Origin: Thiomonas sp. X19
GTDB lineage: Bacteria > Pseudomonadota > Gammaproteobacteria > Burkholderiales > Burkholderiaceae_C
Length of the DNA: 64,000 nt
Assembly: GCF_900089495.1 (NCBI RefSeq)
Contig: NZ_LT605203.1
Location: 703,324 to 767,323, forward strand
Direction of reading: 5' to 3'
The notes beneath the pieces were generated by a model. That model did not search any database. It saw only the letters and a program-made list of their open reading frames with translations, and was not told the DNA's origin. The translations under genes were made by a program, and so were the position numbers. Positions 7,875-17,072 of this stretch are shown one piece after another (the first letter of the stretch is position 1; each line of letters opens with the position of its first letter).

Positions 7875-9275
7875 ATGAAACTTAACGATCTACCCGCTTT
7901 CGACACCGCCACCCTGCGCGCCAAGGACGCCGCGCACCACCTGCATCCCTTCACCGACACCAAGGATCTCAACGCCGGCGGCAGCCGTGTCATCGTGCGC
8001 GGCGAAGGCGTGCGCATCTGGGATTCCGAGGGCCACGAAATCATCGACGGCATGTCCGGCCTGTGGTGCGTCAACCTCGGCTACGGCCGGCAGGACCTGG
8101 TGGACGCGGCCACCCGGCAAATGCAGCTGCTGCCGTTCTACAACGCGTTTTTCCGCACCACCACCGCGCCGACCATCGAGCTGGCCACGCTGCTGGCCGA
8201 CGTGGCGCCACCCGGCTTCGAGCATGTGTTCTTCACCAACTCGGGGTCCGAAGGCAACGACACCATCATCCGCCTGGTGCGCCGCTATTGGGATCTGATG
8301 GGCCAGCCGCAGCGCAAAACCCTCATCAGCCGCCATAACGCCTACCACGGCAGCACCCTGGGCGGGGCGTCGCTCGGCGGCATGAGCGGCATGCACGCGC
8401 AGGGCGATCTGCCGCTGCCGGGCATCACCCATATCGACCAGCCCTACGCCTTGCAGCACGGCAGGCCGGGCGAGAGCGAGCATGCCTTCGGCCTGCGCGC
8501 GGCAGGCTGGCTGGAGGCCAAGATTCTGGAGCTGGGCGCCGACAAGGTGGCCGCCTTCATCGGCGAGCCGGTGCAGGGCGCCGGTGGCGTCATCATCCCG
8601 CCGGCCAGCTACTGGCCCGAGATTCAACGCATCTGCGACCAGTACGGCGTGCTGTTGGTGTCCGATGAAGTCATCTGCGGCTTCGGCCGGCTCGGCACCT
8701 GGTTTGGCTGCCAGCATCCGCACATCAATTTCCGTCCCGACCTCATCACCTTCGCCAAGGGCGTGACCTCGGGCTACCTGCCGCTCGGCGGCGTGCTGGT
8801 GAGCGACCGCATCGCCAATGTCCTCATCGAGCAGGGCGGCGATTTCAACCACGGCTTCACCTACTCCGGCCACCCCACCTGCTGCGCCGTGGCCATCGCC
8901 AATGTGCAGGCGCTGCGCGCCGAAGGTGTGGTGCAACGCGTGGCCAACGACACGGCGCCCTACCTCGGCGCGCAGTTCGCCACCCTGGCCGACCACCCCC
9001 TGGTGGGCGATGCCCAATCCTTGGGCATGGTCGCGGGACTGGTGCTTTACAAGGACAAAGCGACGCGCACCTTGTTCGATGCCGCGCTGGGCGTGGGCTA
9101 CCGCTGCCGCGACAACTGCTTCAAAAACGGGGTGGTGATGCGCGCCGTGGAGGAACGCATGATCATCGCGCCGCCACTGGTCATCAGCCACGCTGAAATC
9201 GACGAAATGATCCGCCGGATTCGACGCAGTCTGGACGACACAGTGGCTGGTCTTCGGGCCGATGGGCTGCTATAA
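7875..9275 (+). CDS. Class III omega-aminotransferase, putrescine/polyamine:pyruvate type (SpuC-like)
   Basis: Protein of 466 aa from ATG 7875. It is a fold-type I, PLP-dependent class III aminotransferase. Lys295 in LITFAKGVTSGYLPLGG is the expected Schiff-base lysine and Asp264 in LLVSDEVICGFGRLG contacts the pyridine nitrogen. The overall pattern (LSGLWCVNLGYGR-like N-terminus, FYNAFFRTT, HAYHGST region) is that of putrescine- or beta-alanine-pyruvate transaminases such as SpuC. In this setting it would deaminate putrescine, or its gamma-glutamyl derivative, to the aldehyde. That could replace the PuuB oxidase, which is not in the window. Substrate choice is inferred from context. A sigma-54 promoter for the next operon lies just after its stop. 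Confidence 0.85.
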   Translation: MKLNDLPAFDTATLRAKDAAHHLHPFTDTKDLNAGGSRVIVRGEGVRIWDSEGHEIIDGMSGLWCVNLGYGRQDLVDAATRQMQLLPFYNAFFRTTTAPTIELATLLADVAPPGFEHVFFTNSGSEGNDTIIRLVRRYWDLMGQPQRKTLISRHNAYHGSTLGGASLGGMSGMHAQGDLPLPGITHIDQPYALQHGRPGESEHAFGLRAAGWLEAKILELGADKVAAFIGEPVQGAGGVIIPPASYWPEIQRICDQYGVLLVSDEVICGFGRLGTWFGCQHPHINFRPDLITFAKGVTSGYLPLGGVLVSDRIANVLIEQGGDFNHGFTYSGHPTCCAVAIANVQALRAEGVVQRVANDTAPYLGAQFATLADHPLVGDAQSLGMVAGLVLYKDKATRTLFDAALGVGYRCRDNCFKNGVVMRAVEERMIIAPPLVISHAEIDEMIRRIRRSLDDTVAGLRADGLL

Positions 9276-9334
9276 ACCCGTTGCGCCATGCAACTGACGC
9301 CAAGACGGATGCGAGTCGGCAAAACACGCCATAT

Positions 9335-9351
9335 TGGCATCAAACTTGCAT
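9335..9351 (+). promoter_or_regulatory. Sigma-54 (RpoN) promoter upstream of the second polyamine importer
   Basis: TTGGCATCAAACTTGCAT matches the -24/-12 consensus TGGCAC-N5-TTGCA in every invariant position. The GG (9336-9337) and GC (9348-9349) are separated by exactly 10 bases, as sigma-54 requires. Transcription would start near 9361, about 45 bases before the ATG at 9406. An enhancer-binding activator site should lie further upstream; none was identified with confidence. Confidence 0.8.
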
Positions 9352-9405
9352 AAATTACTCATGCGCTTGTCACAACCGGTCTAACCACTTCAAAGGGGAG
9401 TTTTG

Positions 9406-10560
9406 ATGCATCGCAAACCGAGTCTGAAATCGCCGCTTTCGACAATCTCGATCGCGGCCAAACTGGTGTCCACTTTGGCGCTGGGCTTCGCCGCGCTGGG
9501 CTTCAGCGCCAGCCAACCGGCCGCCGCGGCCGACAACGTGCTGAACATCTACAACTGGTCCGACTACATCGCGCCCACCACGGTGCCCGATTTCGAGAAA
9601 GAAACCGGCATCAAGGTGCGCTACGACACCTTCGATTCCAACGAAACGCTGTTCGCCAAAATGGTCGCGGGCGATACCGGCTACGACCTCGTCGTGCCCT
9701 CGTCCAACTGGGCCGCCATCGACATCAAGGGCGGCCTGCTGCTGCCCATCGACAAGTCCAAGATTCCCAACTACAAGAACCTCAACCCCGAGTTGATGAA
9801 GCTGTTGGCGCAAGTCGATCCGGGCAACAAATACCTCATTCCCTGGATGTGGGGCTACACCACCGTGGGCATCAACGTGGGCAAGGTCAAGCAGGCGCTG
9901 GGCAGCACGCCCATGCCGGCCAACCCCTGGGACCTGGTGTTCAACCCCACCTATGCCAACAAGCTCAAGTCCTGCGGCATTTCCTTCCTCGACTCGGGTG
10001 GCGACATCATGGAGGCGGCCTTCAACTACCTCGGCATTCCGCAAGCCACGAACAACCCGGCCGACTTCGAGAAGGCCTATGCCATGGTGCAAAAAATCCG
10101 CCCTGATGTGAGCGAGTTCTCCTCCAGCGGCTACATCAACGACCTGGCCGGTGGCAATATCTGCGCCTCGCTCGGCTGGTCGGGTGATATGGGCATCGCC
10201 TCGCACCGCGCCAAGGAAGCCAAGAACGGGGTGGACATCAAGGTCTTCCCGCCCACCCATGGCGCCGTCATCTTCATCGACACCATGGACATCCCGGCCG
10301 ATGCCAAGCATGTCGACAACGCCTACAAATTCCTCAACTACCGTCTGCAACCCAAGGTCTGCGCCGCCGACACCAACACGGTGTACTACGCCAACCCGGT
10401 GCCAGCCTCGCTGCCCATGGTGCTGCCGCGCGTGAAGGACAACGACTACGTCTTCCTCGACCCGGCGATGATGAACAAGCTCATCCCGCCCAAGGTCTAC
10501 ACCAGCGAGGAACGCCGTCTGGTCACCCGCCTGTACACCAAGTTCAAGACCGGTCTGTAA
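9406..10560 (+). CDS. potF: Putrescine/polyamine ABC transporter substrate-binding protein (PotF-like)
   Basis: Protein of 384 aa from ATG 9406 (a TTG one codon upstream is less likely). A long N-terminal region ends in a hydrophobic signal (LVSTLALGFAALGF) with a cleavage site near AAAADN. The mature protein starts with VLNIYNWSDYIAPTTVPDFE, a strong signature of the periplasmic PotF/SpuD family, and contains YDLVVPSSNW and LNYRLQPKVCA as expected. It is the first gene behind a sigma-54 promoter and is followed by ATPase and two permease genes, so it supplies the ligand-binding subunit of the second importer. PotF/SpuD relatives bind putrescine, spermidine or both. Confidence 0.92.
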   Translation: MHRKPSLKSPLSTISIAAKLVSTLALGFAALGFSASQPAAAADNVLNIYNWSDYIAPTTVPDFEKETGIKVRYDTFDSNETLFAKMVAGDTGYDLVVPSSNWAAIDIKGGLLLPIDKSKIPNYKNLNPELMKLLAQVDPGNKYLIPWMWGYTTVGINVGKVKQALGSTPMPANPWDLVFNPTYANKLKSCGISFLDSGGDIMEAAFNYLGIPQATNNPADFEKAYAMVQKIRPDVSEFSSSGYINDLAGGNICASLGWSGDMGIASHRAKEAKNGVDIKVFPPTHGAVIFIDTMDIPADAKHVDNAYKFLNYRLQPKVCAADTNTVYYANPVPASLPMVLPRVKDNDYVFLDPAMMNKLIPPKVYTSEERRLVTRLYTKFKTGL

Positions 10561-10563
10561 AGC

Positions 10564-10583
10564 CTGCGCCGCCCGCGGCGCAG
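10564..10583 (+). other. Stem-loop between potF and potG
   Basis: CTGCGCC (10564-10570) and GGCGCAG (10577-10583) form a perfect 7-bp stem with a 6-base loop directly after the potF stop codon. There is no following T-run, so it is unlikely to be a full terminator. Such hairpins after periplasmic-binding-protein genes commonly stabilise the upstream mRNA or partially attenuate transcription, giving an excess of binding protein; that role is inferred here. Confidence 0.55.
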
Positions 10584-10634
10584 CACCGTGCCGCGCGGGC
10601 GGCATCTTCCAGCGCAAGCCACGAGAACTCAAAC

Positions 10635-11756
10635 ATGGTGGAGACCAGCAACAAGGGGGCACCCTTGCCTCGAGCGGGCGGAGCCTTTTTCAAGATCGAC
10701 CAGGTGACGAAGCGCTTCGGCGATGTCACCGCGGTCGACAACATCGAACTCGACATCGCCAAGGGCGAAATCTTTGCCCTGCTCGGCTCCTCGGGCTGCG
10801 GCAAGTCCACCTTGCTGCGCATGCTCGCCGGGTTCGAGACGCCCAGCAGCGGCCGCGTGTTTCTGGCGGGCGAGGACATCACCGATCTGCCGCCCTACGA
10901 GCGTCCGATCAACATGATGTTCCAGTCCTACGCGCTGTTCCCGCACCTCACGGTGTTCGACAACATCGCCTTCGGCCTGCGCCGCGACAAGATGGACAAG
11001 CGGGCCGTGACCCAGCGGGTCGAGCAGATGCTCGATCTGGTGCAACTCAAGCCCTACGCCAAGCGCAAGCCGCACCAACTCTCCGGCGGCCAGCAGCAGC
11101 GCGTGGCCCTGGCGCGCAGCCTGGCCAAGAGTCCCAAGATGCTGCTGCTCGACGAGCCTCTTGCTGCGCTCGACAAGAAGCTGCGCGAGCGCACCCAGCT
11201 CGAACTCGTGAGCATTCTGCGCAAGGTCGGCGTGACCTGCGTGATGGTCACGCACGATCAGGAAGAGGCCATGACCATGGCCGACCGCATCGCCGTGATG
11301 CGCGAAGGCCGCTTCCTGCAACTGGGCACGCCCAGCGAAATCTACGAACACCCGCAGACCCGTTTCGTCGCCGACTTCATCGGCAACGTCAACCTGTTCG
11401 AAGGCCGCCTCGTCACCGACGAGCCCGACCACTGCGAAGTGCGTTGCGACGACGGCCTGTTCCACATCGGCCACGGCATCGCCGGCACCCTGGGCATGGA
11501 GCTCAACGTCGCCCTGCGTCCCGAAAAAATCTTGCTCGAGGCCGGGCATCACGCGCACCCCAACAACGCCCTGCACGGGGTCATTTCCGCACGCTCCTAC
11601 ATGGGCAGCTACACCGTGTACGAACTGCAGTTGCCCACGCAGCGGCGCATGCGCGTCACCGTGTCCAACGCCGACCGCCATGCCGACCCTTTCGACGTCG
11701 GCACCGCGGTCACCGCGAGCTGGGCCGCCACCTCGCCCGTGGTCATCGTCGACTGA
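10635..11756 (+). CDS. potG: Polyamine ABC transporter ATP-binding protein (PotG/PotA-like)
   Basis: Protein of 373 aa. The nucleotide-binding domain has Walker [10 protein letters not shown] at residues 51-59, a Q-loop in [14 protein letters not shown], the ABC signature LSGGQQQR, Walker [13 protein letters not shown] and the switch histidine in [14 protein letters not shown]-terminal TOBE domain of about 120 residues follows ([11 protein letters not shown]). Architecture and length are those of PotG/PotA ATPases energising polyamine import. It is the second gene of the importer operon, 74 bases after potF with a stem-loop in between and 12 bases before the first permease. Confidence 0.93.
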   Translation: MVETSNKGAPLPRAGGAFFKIDQVTKRFGDVTAVDNIELDIAKGEIFALLGSSGCGKSTLLRMLAGFETPSSGRVFLAGEDITDLPPYERPINMMFQSYALFPHLTVFDNIAFGLRRDKMDKRAVTQRVEQMLDLVQLKPYAKRKPHQLSGGQQQRVALARSLAKSPKMLLLDEPLAALDKKLRERTQLELVSILRKVGVTCVMVTHDQEEAMTMADRIAVMREGRFLQLGTPSEIYEHPQTRFVADFIGNVNLFEGRLVTDEPDHCEVRCDDGLFHIGHGIAGTLGMELNVALRPEKILLEAGHHAHPNNALHGVISARSYMGSYTVYELQLPTQRRMRVTVSNADRHADPFDVGTAVTASWAATSPVVIVD

Positions 11757-11768
11757 AGGCGCGTCCTC

Positions 11769-12698
11769 ATGGCAGACCTCGCTCCCCCGGCGGTTGGCAA
11801 ACGCCCCGCAAAGCTCTTCAACTGGGGCCGGCTCGCCGTCATCGGCTCGCCGCAGCTCTGGCTCATTGCTTTCCTGCTCGCGCCCTTTTTCGTCCTGCTC
11901 AAGATCAGCCTGTCGGAAAGCAACGCCCTGGGCATCGGCTTCGATCCCATCATTTCCTACGTCAACGACAGCCTGCAGTTCAAGCTGCGCTTCGGCGCCT
12001 ACCTCGCACTGGTGCGCGACAACCTCTACATCCTCACCTACCTCTCGTCGCTCTGGTATGCCTTCCTCACCACGGTGCTGTGCCTGGTGATCGGCTACCC
12101 GTTCTCCTACTTCCTGGCGCGCTCCAACCCCAATGTGCGTTCGGCGCTGCTGATGCTGGTGATGTTGCCGTTCTGGACCTCCTTCCTCATCCGCATCTAC
12201 GCCTGGAAAAACCTGCTCGACGTCAACGGCCTGATCAACCAGTTCCTCATGTGGGCCGGCATCATCCACACGCCGCTGCGCATGATGTTCACCGAGTTCT
12301 CCTTCATGATCGGCATGGTCTACGGCTACATCCCGTTCATGATCCTGCCGCTCTACGCCACGCTGGTCAAGCTCGACACCCGCATGATCGAGGCCGCCGC
12401 CGACCTCGGCGCCACACCGCTCAAGACCTTCTGGCTGGTGACCATTCCGCTGTCGCGCTCGGGCATCATCGCCGGCTCGCTGCTGGTGTTCATTCCGGCG
12501 GTGGGCGAGTACGTCATTCCTGAACTTCTGGCTGGCCCGTCCACGCTCAACATCGGCCGGGTGATGTGGAACGAGTTCTTCCTCAACCTCGACTGGCAGC
12601 GCGCCTCGGCCGTGGCCATCGTCATGATCATCCTCATCCTCGGGCCCATCGCGGTGTTCAACAAATACCAGACCAAGGCATTGGAGGCCGCGCGATGA
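11769..12698 (+). CDS. potH: Polyamine ABC transporter permease (PotH-like)
   Basis: Protein of 309 aa with about six membrane segments; the first is near residues 32-52 (LWLIAFLLAPFFVLLKISLS). The EAA loop reads EAAADLGATPLKTFWLVTIP and is followed by LSRSGIIAG. The PotH/PotB-type signature VGEYVIPELLAGP follows the loop. It overlaps the next permease gene by four bases (ATGA), implying coupled translation and formation of a permease heterodimer. Confidence 0.92.
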   Translation: MADLAPPAVGKRPAKLFNWGRLAVIGSPQLWLIAFLLAPFFVLLKISLSESNALGIGFDPIISYVNDSLQFKLRFGAYLALVRDNLYILTYLSSLWYAFLTTVLCLVIGYPFSYFLARSNPNVRSALLMLVMLPFWTSFLIRIYAWKNLLDVNGLINQFLMWAGIIHTPLRMMFTEFSFMIGMVYGYIPFMILPLYATLVKLDTRMIEAAADLGATPLKTFWLVTIPLSRSGIIAGSLLVFIPAVGEYVIPELLAGPSTLNIGRVMWNEFFLNLDWQRASAVAIVMIILILGPIAVFNKYQTKALEAAR

Positions 12699-13579
12699 AA
12701 CGGTCCTCGGCTTTGCCCACGGTCTGGATGATCCTGGTTTATTTCTTTCTCTACCTGCCCATCGTGGTGCTGGTGATCTATTCCTTCAACGCCTCGAAGA
12801 TGGTCACCCTCTGGGGCGGCTGGACGGTGGAGTGGTATGGCGCCGTGCTGCACGACCATCAGCTCATCTCCGCCCTCGCCCTCTCGCTCAAGGTGGCGCT
12901 GTCCACCGCCACCGCTTCGGTGGTGCTGGGCACGCTGGCGGCCTTCGCGCTCACGCGCTACCGGCGCTTCAAGGGCAAGAGCCTGCTCAATTTCATGATC
13001 AACATCCCGCTGGTCATGCCCACGGTGGTCATTGCGCTGGCGCTGCTGCTGTTTTTCGTCACCGTGCAAAAAACCATCGGCTTCCCGCAAAAAGGCTTTC
13101 TCACCATTTTCATCGGCCACACCGTCATGGCCATCTCCTACGCCACCGTGGTGGTGCAGTCCCGCCTGAAGGAAATGGACCGCTCCATCGAAGAGGCCGC
13201 GATGGACCTCGGCGCGCGCCCCTTCCAGGTGTTCATGCTCGTCACCTTGCCGTCCATTTCGCAAGCCCTGGTGTCGGCCTGGCTGCTGGCGTTCTCGCTG
13301 TCCATCGACGAGGTGGTGATCTCCGCCTTCCTCTCCGGCCCCGGCGCCACCACGCTGCCCGTGGTCATCTTCTCGCGCGCCCGCCTGGGGCTGAACCCCA
13401 CCATCAACGTCGTCGGTGCCATCACTGTGTATCTGGTGGTCGTCGCCGTGGCCATCAGCAGCGTGCTCATCGCCCGCCGCGAACGCCGGCGCGCTTTGGA
13501 AAGCGCCGCCGCCTACCGCCAGGAAATCGAGTTCCATCCCGGGGTGCATGCGGGAGATACCGGAATCGTGCTTTCGTAG
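12695..13579 (+). CDS. potI: Polyamine ABC transporter permease (PotI-like)
   Basis: Protein of 294 aa from ATG 12695, sharing ATGA with the end of potH. It starts with a membrane segment (ILVYFFLYLPIVVLVIYSF) followed by NASKMVTLWGGWT, typical of PotI/PotC. The EAA loop is EAAMDLGARPFQVFMLVTLP, and the later signature SIDEVVISAFLSGP matches the family. The C-terminus ends in a basic, charged tail. It completes the second polyamine importer. The outer-membrane protein gene starts 34 bases later without an obvious terminator, so it may be co-transcribed. Confidence 0.92.
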   Translation: MKRSSALPTVWMILVYFFLYLPIVVLVIYSFNASKMVTLWGGWTVEWYGAVLHDHQLISALALSLKVALSTATASVVLGTLAAFALTRYRRFKGKSLLNFMINIPLVMPTVVIALALLLFFVTVQKTIGFPQKGFLTIFIGHTVMAISYATVVVQSRLKEMDRSIEEAAMDLGARPFQVFMLVTLPSISQALVSAWLLAFSLSIDEVVISAFLSGPGATTLPVVIFSRARLGLNPTINVVGAITVYLVVVAVAISSVLIARRERRRALESAAAYRQEIEFHPGVHAGDTGIVLS

Positions 13580-13613
13580 TCCGTTCACAACCCACACTCT
13601 AGGGAGAGTCAAC

Positions 13614-14999
13614 ATGAAGCAGCCGTTCAAGTTATCGGTTCTGGCATTGAGCCTCGGACTCATGCCTGCCATCGCCATGGCCGACACCAATGCCGACATC
13701 CTCAAGGAGCTGCAAGCCTTGCAGGCCAAGGTGCAGCAACTCGAGGCCCAGGTGAAAACCCAGCAGGCGCAAATCAACGACAACCAAAAGGCGACGACCG
13801 AGGCGACCCAGGTCGCCAACCATGCGGACGTGCAAATCAGCGGCATCAAGCAGGCATCCGAGGGCTCCGGCCTGAAGGGCTTGACCATCACCGGCATGAT
13901 CGCCCCGGCCTACGTCTACAACCAGGACCAGCAGGCCAGCTCCTTCGTCTTCCTCAACCGTTCCAACGGCGCGGCCGGCGGCAGCACCATTTACAACTAC
14001 GACAACTCCTATTTCGGTGGCGCCTATATTTCCTTCGCCAAGGAAACCGAAGGCGGCACGAAGTGGACCCTGACCCTCGCGCCAGACCGCGGCGCTGGCA
14101 GCATCTTCAATGGCAGTTCCATCGTGCACGAGGCCTCGGTGTCCATGCCGCTGAACGGCGACAAGAACACGCGCCTGATCGCCGGCCAGATTCCCGACTG
14201 GGAAGGCTACGAATCCACCTGGGACAACCAGACCAAGGCCATCACCCACAACCTGTTGTTCGACTTCACCGAAGTCACGGCCTACACCGGCGCCGGCATG
14301 GACGTGACGCGCGGCAACTGGGAATGGAAGGCGATGTTGGCGAATGTCAATTCCGCGCGCTACTACTACAACGGCAACGGCGGTCGCGCCCCCGCCGCAG
14401 TGTTCCGTGCCGATTACAGCGTGCCCGGCTACGACAACGCCGACATCGGTTTCTGGGGCTTGGTGGGCAAGTTGCCGAATGCTGCATTAGCCGCCGCCAA
14501 CCCCGCTGGCGACACCAACTCCAGCACGGCCATGTTCGAGGTCGATGGTTACGTGACCAAGGGCGACTGGGGCTATTACGGCCAGATCGGCTACGGCCAG
14601 CAAAGCCAAGCGGCCTATAACGGCGGTACCGCACGCTGGTATGGCTTGTCGGGCATGGGCACCTACAACTTCACGCCGCGCACCCTGGGTTTCGCACGCT
14701 TTGATTACTTGAACGATTCCAGGAATGGCGGTGGTTTGGTGGGTGGATTCAACGGGCCTGACGGCATCAACGGTTTCGGGCCTGATCCGGCATGCGTGGC
14801 AAGCGGTTCCACAACCTGCCCGGGTGCCAATCGCTACGCCCTGTCCCTGGGCATGAACTACCTCTACACCCAGTCGACAACCTTGAAGCTCGAATACCGT
14901 TACGACCGTTCCAGCCTCAACAGCTTCTACAACGTCTCCAACGGCAGCTACAAGAACAACAACAACCTGCTCGCCGCCTCGGTGGTGGTGAGCTTCTGA
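13614..14999 (+). CDS. Outer-membrane porin-like protein, DUF3138-type
   Basis: Protein of 461 aa with a typical signal peptide (MKQPFKLSVLALSLGLMPAI) cleaved after AMA. Residues 25-65 form a coiled coil of heptads (LQALQAKVQQLEAQVKTQQA), a trimerisation module seen in porins that span the periplasm. The rest is rich in alternating aromatic/polar strands (YVYNQDQQ, YFGGAYISF, YGQIGYGQQSQ) and ends in a terminal phenylalanine (VVVSF), the usual outer-membrane beta-barrel signature. I recognise the overall pattern as the DUF3138 family found mainly in Burkholderiales, whose substrate is unknown. Being directly behind potI and ahead of catabolic genes, it is a candidate outer-membrane channel for polyamines. 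Confidence 0.75.
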   Translation: MKQPFKLSVLALSLGLMPAIAMADTNADILKELQALQAKVQQLEAQVKTQQAQINDNQKATTEATQVANHADVQISGIKQASEGSGLKGLTITGMIAPAYVYNQDQQASSFVFLNRSNGAAGGSTIYNYDNSYFGGAYISFAKETEGGTKWTLTLAPDRGAGSIFNGSSIVHEASVSMPLNGDKNTRLIAGQIPDWEGYESTWDNQTKAITHNLLFDFTEVTAYTGAGMDVTRGNWEWKAMLANVNSARYYYNGNGGRAPAAVFRADYSVPGYDNADIGFWGLVGKLPNAALAAANPAGDTNSSTAMFEVDGYVTKGDWGYYGQIGYGQQSQAAYNGGTARWYGLSGMGTYNFTPRTLGFARFDYLNDSRNGGGLVGGFNGPDGINGFGPDPACVASGSTTCPGANRYALSLGMNYLYTQSTTLKLEYRYDRSSLNSFYNVSNGSYKNNNNLLAASVVVSF

Positions 15000-15313
15000 T
15001 GGTCCAAGCGGTGGCGGGCGCAGCCTGCCACCGCCTCACCGCATTCAACCGCATGAACCACCCCGTCGCCTTCAACTCCGCCGGGGTGCAGCCCGAGCCC
15101 GGTGCCTGGCGGGTGCGTTACGACGCGCATGAAGAAGAATTCTGTGTCTTGCTCGAAGGCCTGACCCTCGCGGCCGATGACGGCACAGCCCGGCAGTTCA
15201 GCGCTGGAGATGCTTTCGTCGTCCCTGGCGGCTTCACCGGCGTCTGGGAAAACCACAGTCGCGTGCGCAAGCATGACGCCATCATGGCGCTGGCCGTACC
15301 CGCTTCCGGCTGA
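14999..15313 (+). CDS. Small cupin-domain protein (DUF861/EutQ-like)
   Basis: Protein of 104 aa; its ATG at 14999 shares one base with the preceding TGA (TGATG), so translation is probably coupled. A later start at 15053 (MNHPVAF) would remove an atypical 18-residue leader. The core is a single beta-barrel cupin: AHEEEFCVLLEGLTLAADDG is the first conserved block and GDAFVVPGGFTGVWEN the second. The metal-ligand pattern is reduced compared with classical cupins, as in the Cupin_3 group. Small cupins of this group often accompany polyamine or ureide catabolism genes; the reaction here is unknown. It might sense or process an aldehyde or amine intermediate, but that is a guess. Confidence 0.7.
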   Translation: MVQAVAGAACHRLTAFNRMNHPVAFNSAGVQPEPGAWRVRYDAHEEEFCVLLEGLTLAADDGTARQFSAGDAFVVPGGFTGVWENHSRVRKHDAIMALAVPASG

Positions 15314-15434
15314 TGCGGCTGCGGCGTATGCTGAGGCGGCCTGCCAGCCTCGGCCAGGGCAGGGTTTGCGTCCTGCACGGTTGGCGCAACGCATTCCCAA
15401 CAGCACAACACACCACAACACCCAGGAGATTCGC

Positions 15435-16949
15435 ATGAACGCCCCCAACCCCCGTGGACTCTGGCATGGCCGCGCTGCCGACTTGCTCGCGCGCGGCATC
15501 GACGGCCGCATGGTGATCGACGGCCATCGCTACCACGCCACCGACGGCCAGCTGTTCGACTGCATCTCCCCGCTCGACGGCAAGGTCATCGCCCGCGTTG
15601 CCCGCGGCAAGGCGGCCGACGTGGCCCGCGCCGTGACCTCGGCCCGCGCCGCCTTCAACGACCGCCGCTGGGCGGGCCAGGCGCCGGCGCAGCGCAAGAA
15701 GGTGATGCTGGCTTTCGCCGAGCAACTGCGCGGCGCGCGCGAGGAACTCGCCCTGCTCGAAACCCTGGACATGGGCAAGCCGATCAAGAACAGCCTGTCC
15801 ACCGACGTGCCCGGCGCCGCCCGCTGCATCCAGTGGTTCGGCGAGGCGGTGGACAAGATCTACGACGAAATCGCCCCCACCGGCGACAACGCGTTGGCCC
15901 TGGTCACGCGCCAGGCCATCGGCGTGGTCGGCGCCATCGTGCCCTGGAACTACCCGATGCTGATGGCCTCGTGGAAGCTGGGCCCGGCACTGGCCGCAGG
16001 CAACAGCGTGGTGCTCAAGCCCAGCGAAAAATCGCCGCTCACCGCGCTGCGCCTTGCCGAATTGGCGCTCGAAGCCGGGCTGCCCGAAGGCGTGTTCAAC
16101 GTCGTTCCCGGCTTCGGCCACGAGGCCGGCGAGGCGCTGGCGCTGCACCTGGACGTGGACGCCATCGCCTTCACCGGCTCCACCCGCACCGGCCGGCGCA
16201 TGCTCGACTACGCCAGCCGCAGCAACCTCAAGCGCGTGTACAACGAACTCGGCGGCAAGTCGGCCAACATCGTGTTCGCCGACTTCGACGACCTCGACCG
16301 CGCCGCCGCCACCGCCGCCGGCAGCATGTTCTACAACCAGGGCGAATCGTGCAACGCACCCTCGCGCTTGCTGGTGCAGGACACCATCGCCGACGCCTTC
16401 GTCGAAAAGCTCAAGGCGCTGGCCACTCAATACGCCCCCGCCGACCCGCTCGACCCCGGCACCGTGCTCGGCGCGCTGGTGGATGAAACCCAGACGCAGA
16501 CGGTGATGGGCTACATCCAGGCCGGGCTGGACGAGGGCGCCCAGTGCGTCGCCGGCGGTCGCCGCGCGCTCGAAGCCACCGGCGGCCAGTTCGTCGCCCC
16601 CACGGTGTTCGACGGCGTACGGAACGACATGAAAATCGCGCAGGAAGAAATTTTCGGCCCGGTGCTCGCGGTGATCCGCTTCAAGACCGAGGCGGAGGCG
16701 ATCGCCATCGCCAACGACAGCGCCTACGGCCTGCATGCGGGCGTGTGGTCGCGCAGCCTCGACCGCGCGGTGCGCGTGTCGCGTGCGCTGCAAGCCGGCA
16801 CGGTGCACGTGAATCAGTACGACGAAGACGACATCACCGTGCCTTTCGGCGGCGTCAAGCAGTCGGGCAATGGCCGCGACAAATCGCTCCACGCCTTCGA
16901 CAAATACACCGAACTCAAGACCACCTGGATGCGCATCGAATCGGTCTGA
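15435..16949 (+). CDS. puuC: Gamma-glutamyl-gamma-aminobutyraldehyde dehydrogenase (PuuC-like aldehyde dehydrogenase)
   Basis: Protein of 504 aa from ATG 15435. It is an NAD(P)-dependent aldehyde dehydrogenase: GAIVPWNYP binds the cofactor, FTGST with neighbouring residues lines the Rossmann pocket, Glu271 in YNELGGKS is the general base and Cys306 in FYNQGESCNAPSR is the nucleophile. The sequence is of the PuuC/AldH type that oxidises gamma-glutamyl-GABA aldehyde (or 4-aminobutanal) to the acid. Immediately downstream, after a hairpin repeat, is the GABA aminotransferase gene, which would act on the product released by PuuD. Substrate assignment is by family and context. Confidence 0.88.
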   Translation: MNAPNPRGLWHGRAADLLARGIDGRMVIDGHRYHATDGQLFDCISPLDGKVIARVARGKAADVARAVTSARAAFNDRRWAGQAPAQRKKVMLAFAEQLRGAREELALLETLDMGKPIKNSLSTDVPGAARCIQWFGEAVDKIYDEIAPTGDNALALVTRQAIGVVGAIVPWNYPMLMASWKLGPALAAGNSVVLKPSEKSPLTALRLAELALEAGLPEGVFNVVPGFGHEAGEALALHLDVDAIAFTGSTRTGRRMLDYASRSNLKRVYNELGGKSANIVFADFDDLDRAAATAAGSMFYNQGESCNAPSRLLVQDTIADAFVEKLKALATQYAPADPLDPGTVLGALVDETQTQTVMGYIQAGLDEGAQCVAGGRRALEATGGQFVAPTVFDGVRNDMKIAQEEIFGPVLAVIRFKTEAEAIAIANDSAYGLHAGVWSRSLDRAVRVSRALQAGTVHVNQYDEDDITVPFGGVKQSGNGRDKSLHAFDKYTELKTTWMRIESV

Positions 16950-16970
16950 TTCAGCGCGATCGAACCTCGC

Positions 16971-17050
16971 TCTCCCCTTCCCGGCCTCCCCCACAGTGTG
17001 GGGGAGGGGTTGGGCGCCCTCCCCACTCGTGGGGAGGGCCGGGGTGGGGA
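16971..17050 (+). repeat. Hairpin repeat, family B, copy 1 (between puuC and gabT)
   Basis: Two near-perfect palindromes in tandem. CTCCCCCACA (16986-16995) pairs with TGTGGGGGAG (16997-17006) around one base, and CCCTCCCCAC (17017-17026) pairs with GTGGGGAGGG (17029-17038) around two bases. Related hairpins occur at 20745-20936, at 20972-20998 and at 41050-41190. The unit resembles REP-type extragenic palindromes. Lying 23 bases before the gabT start it may stabilise or attenuate the puuC-gabT transcript. Confidence 0.8.
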
Positions 17051-17072
17051 AAACCTTTCACAAGGAGCCACC

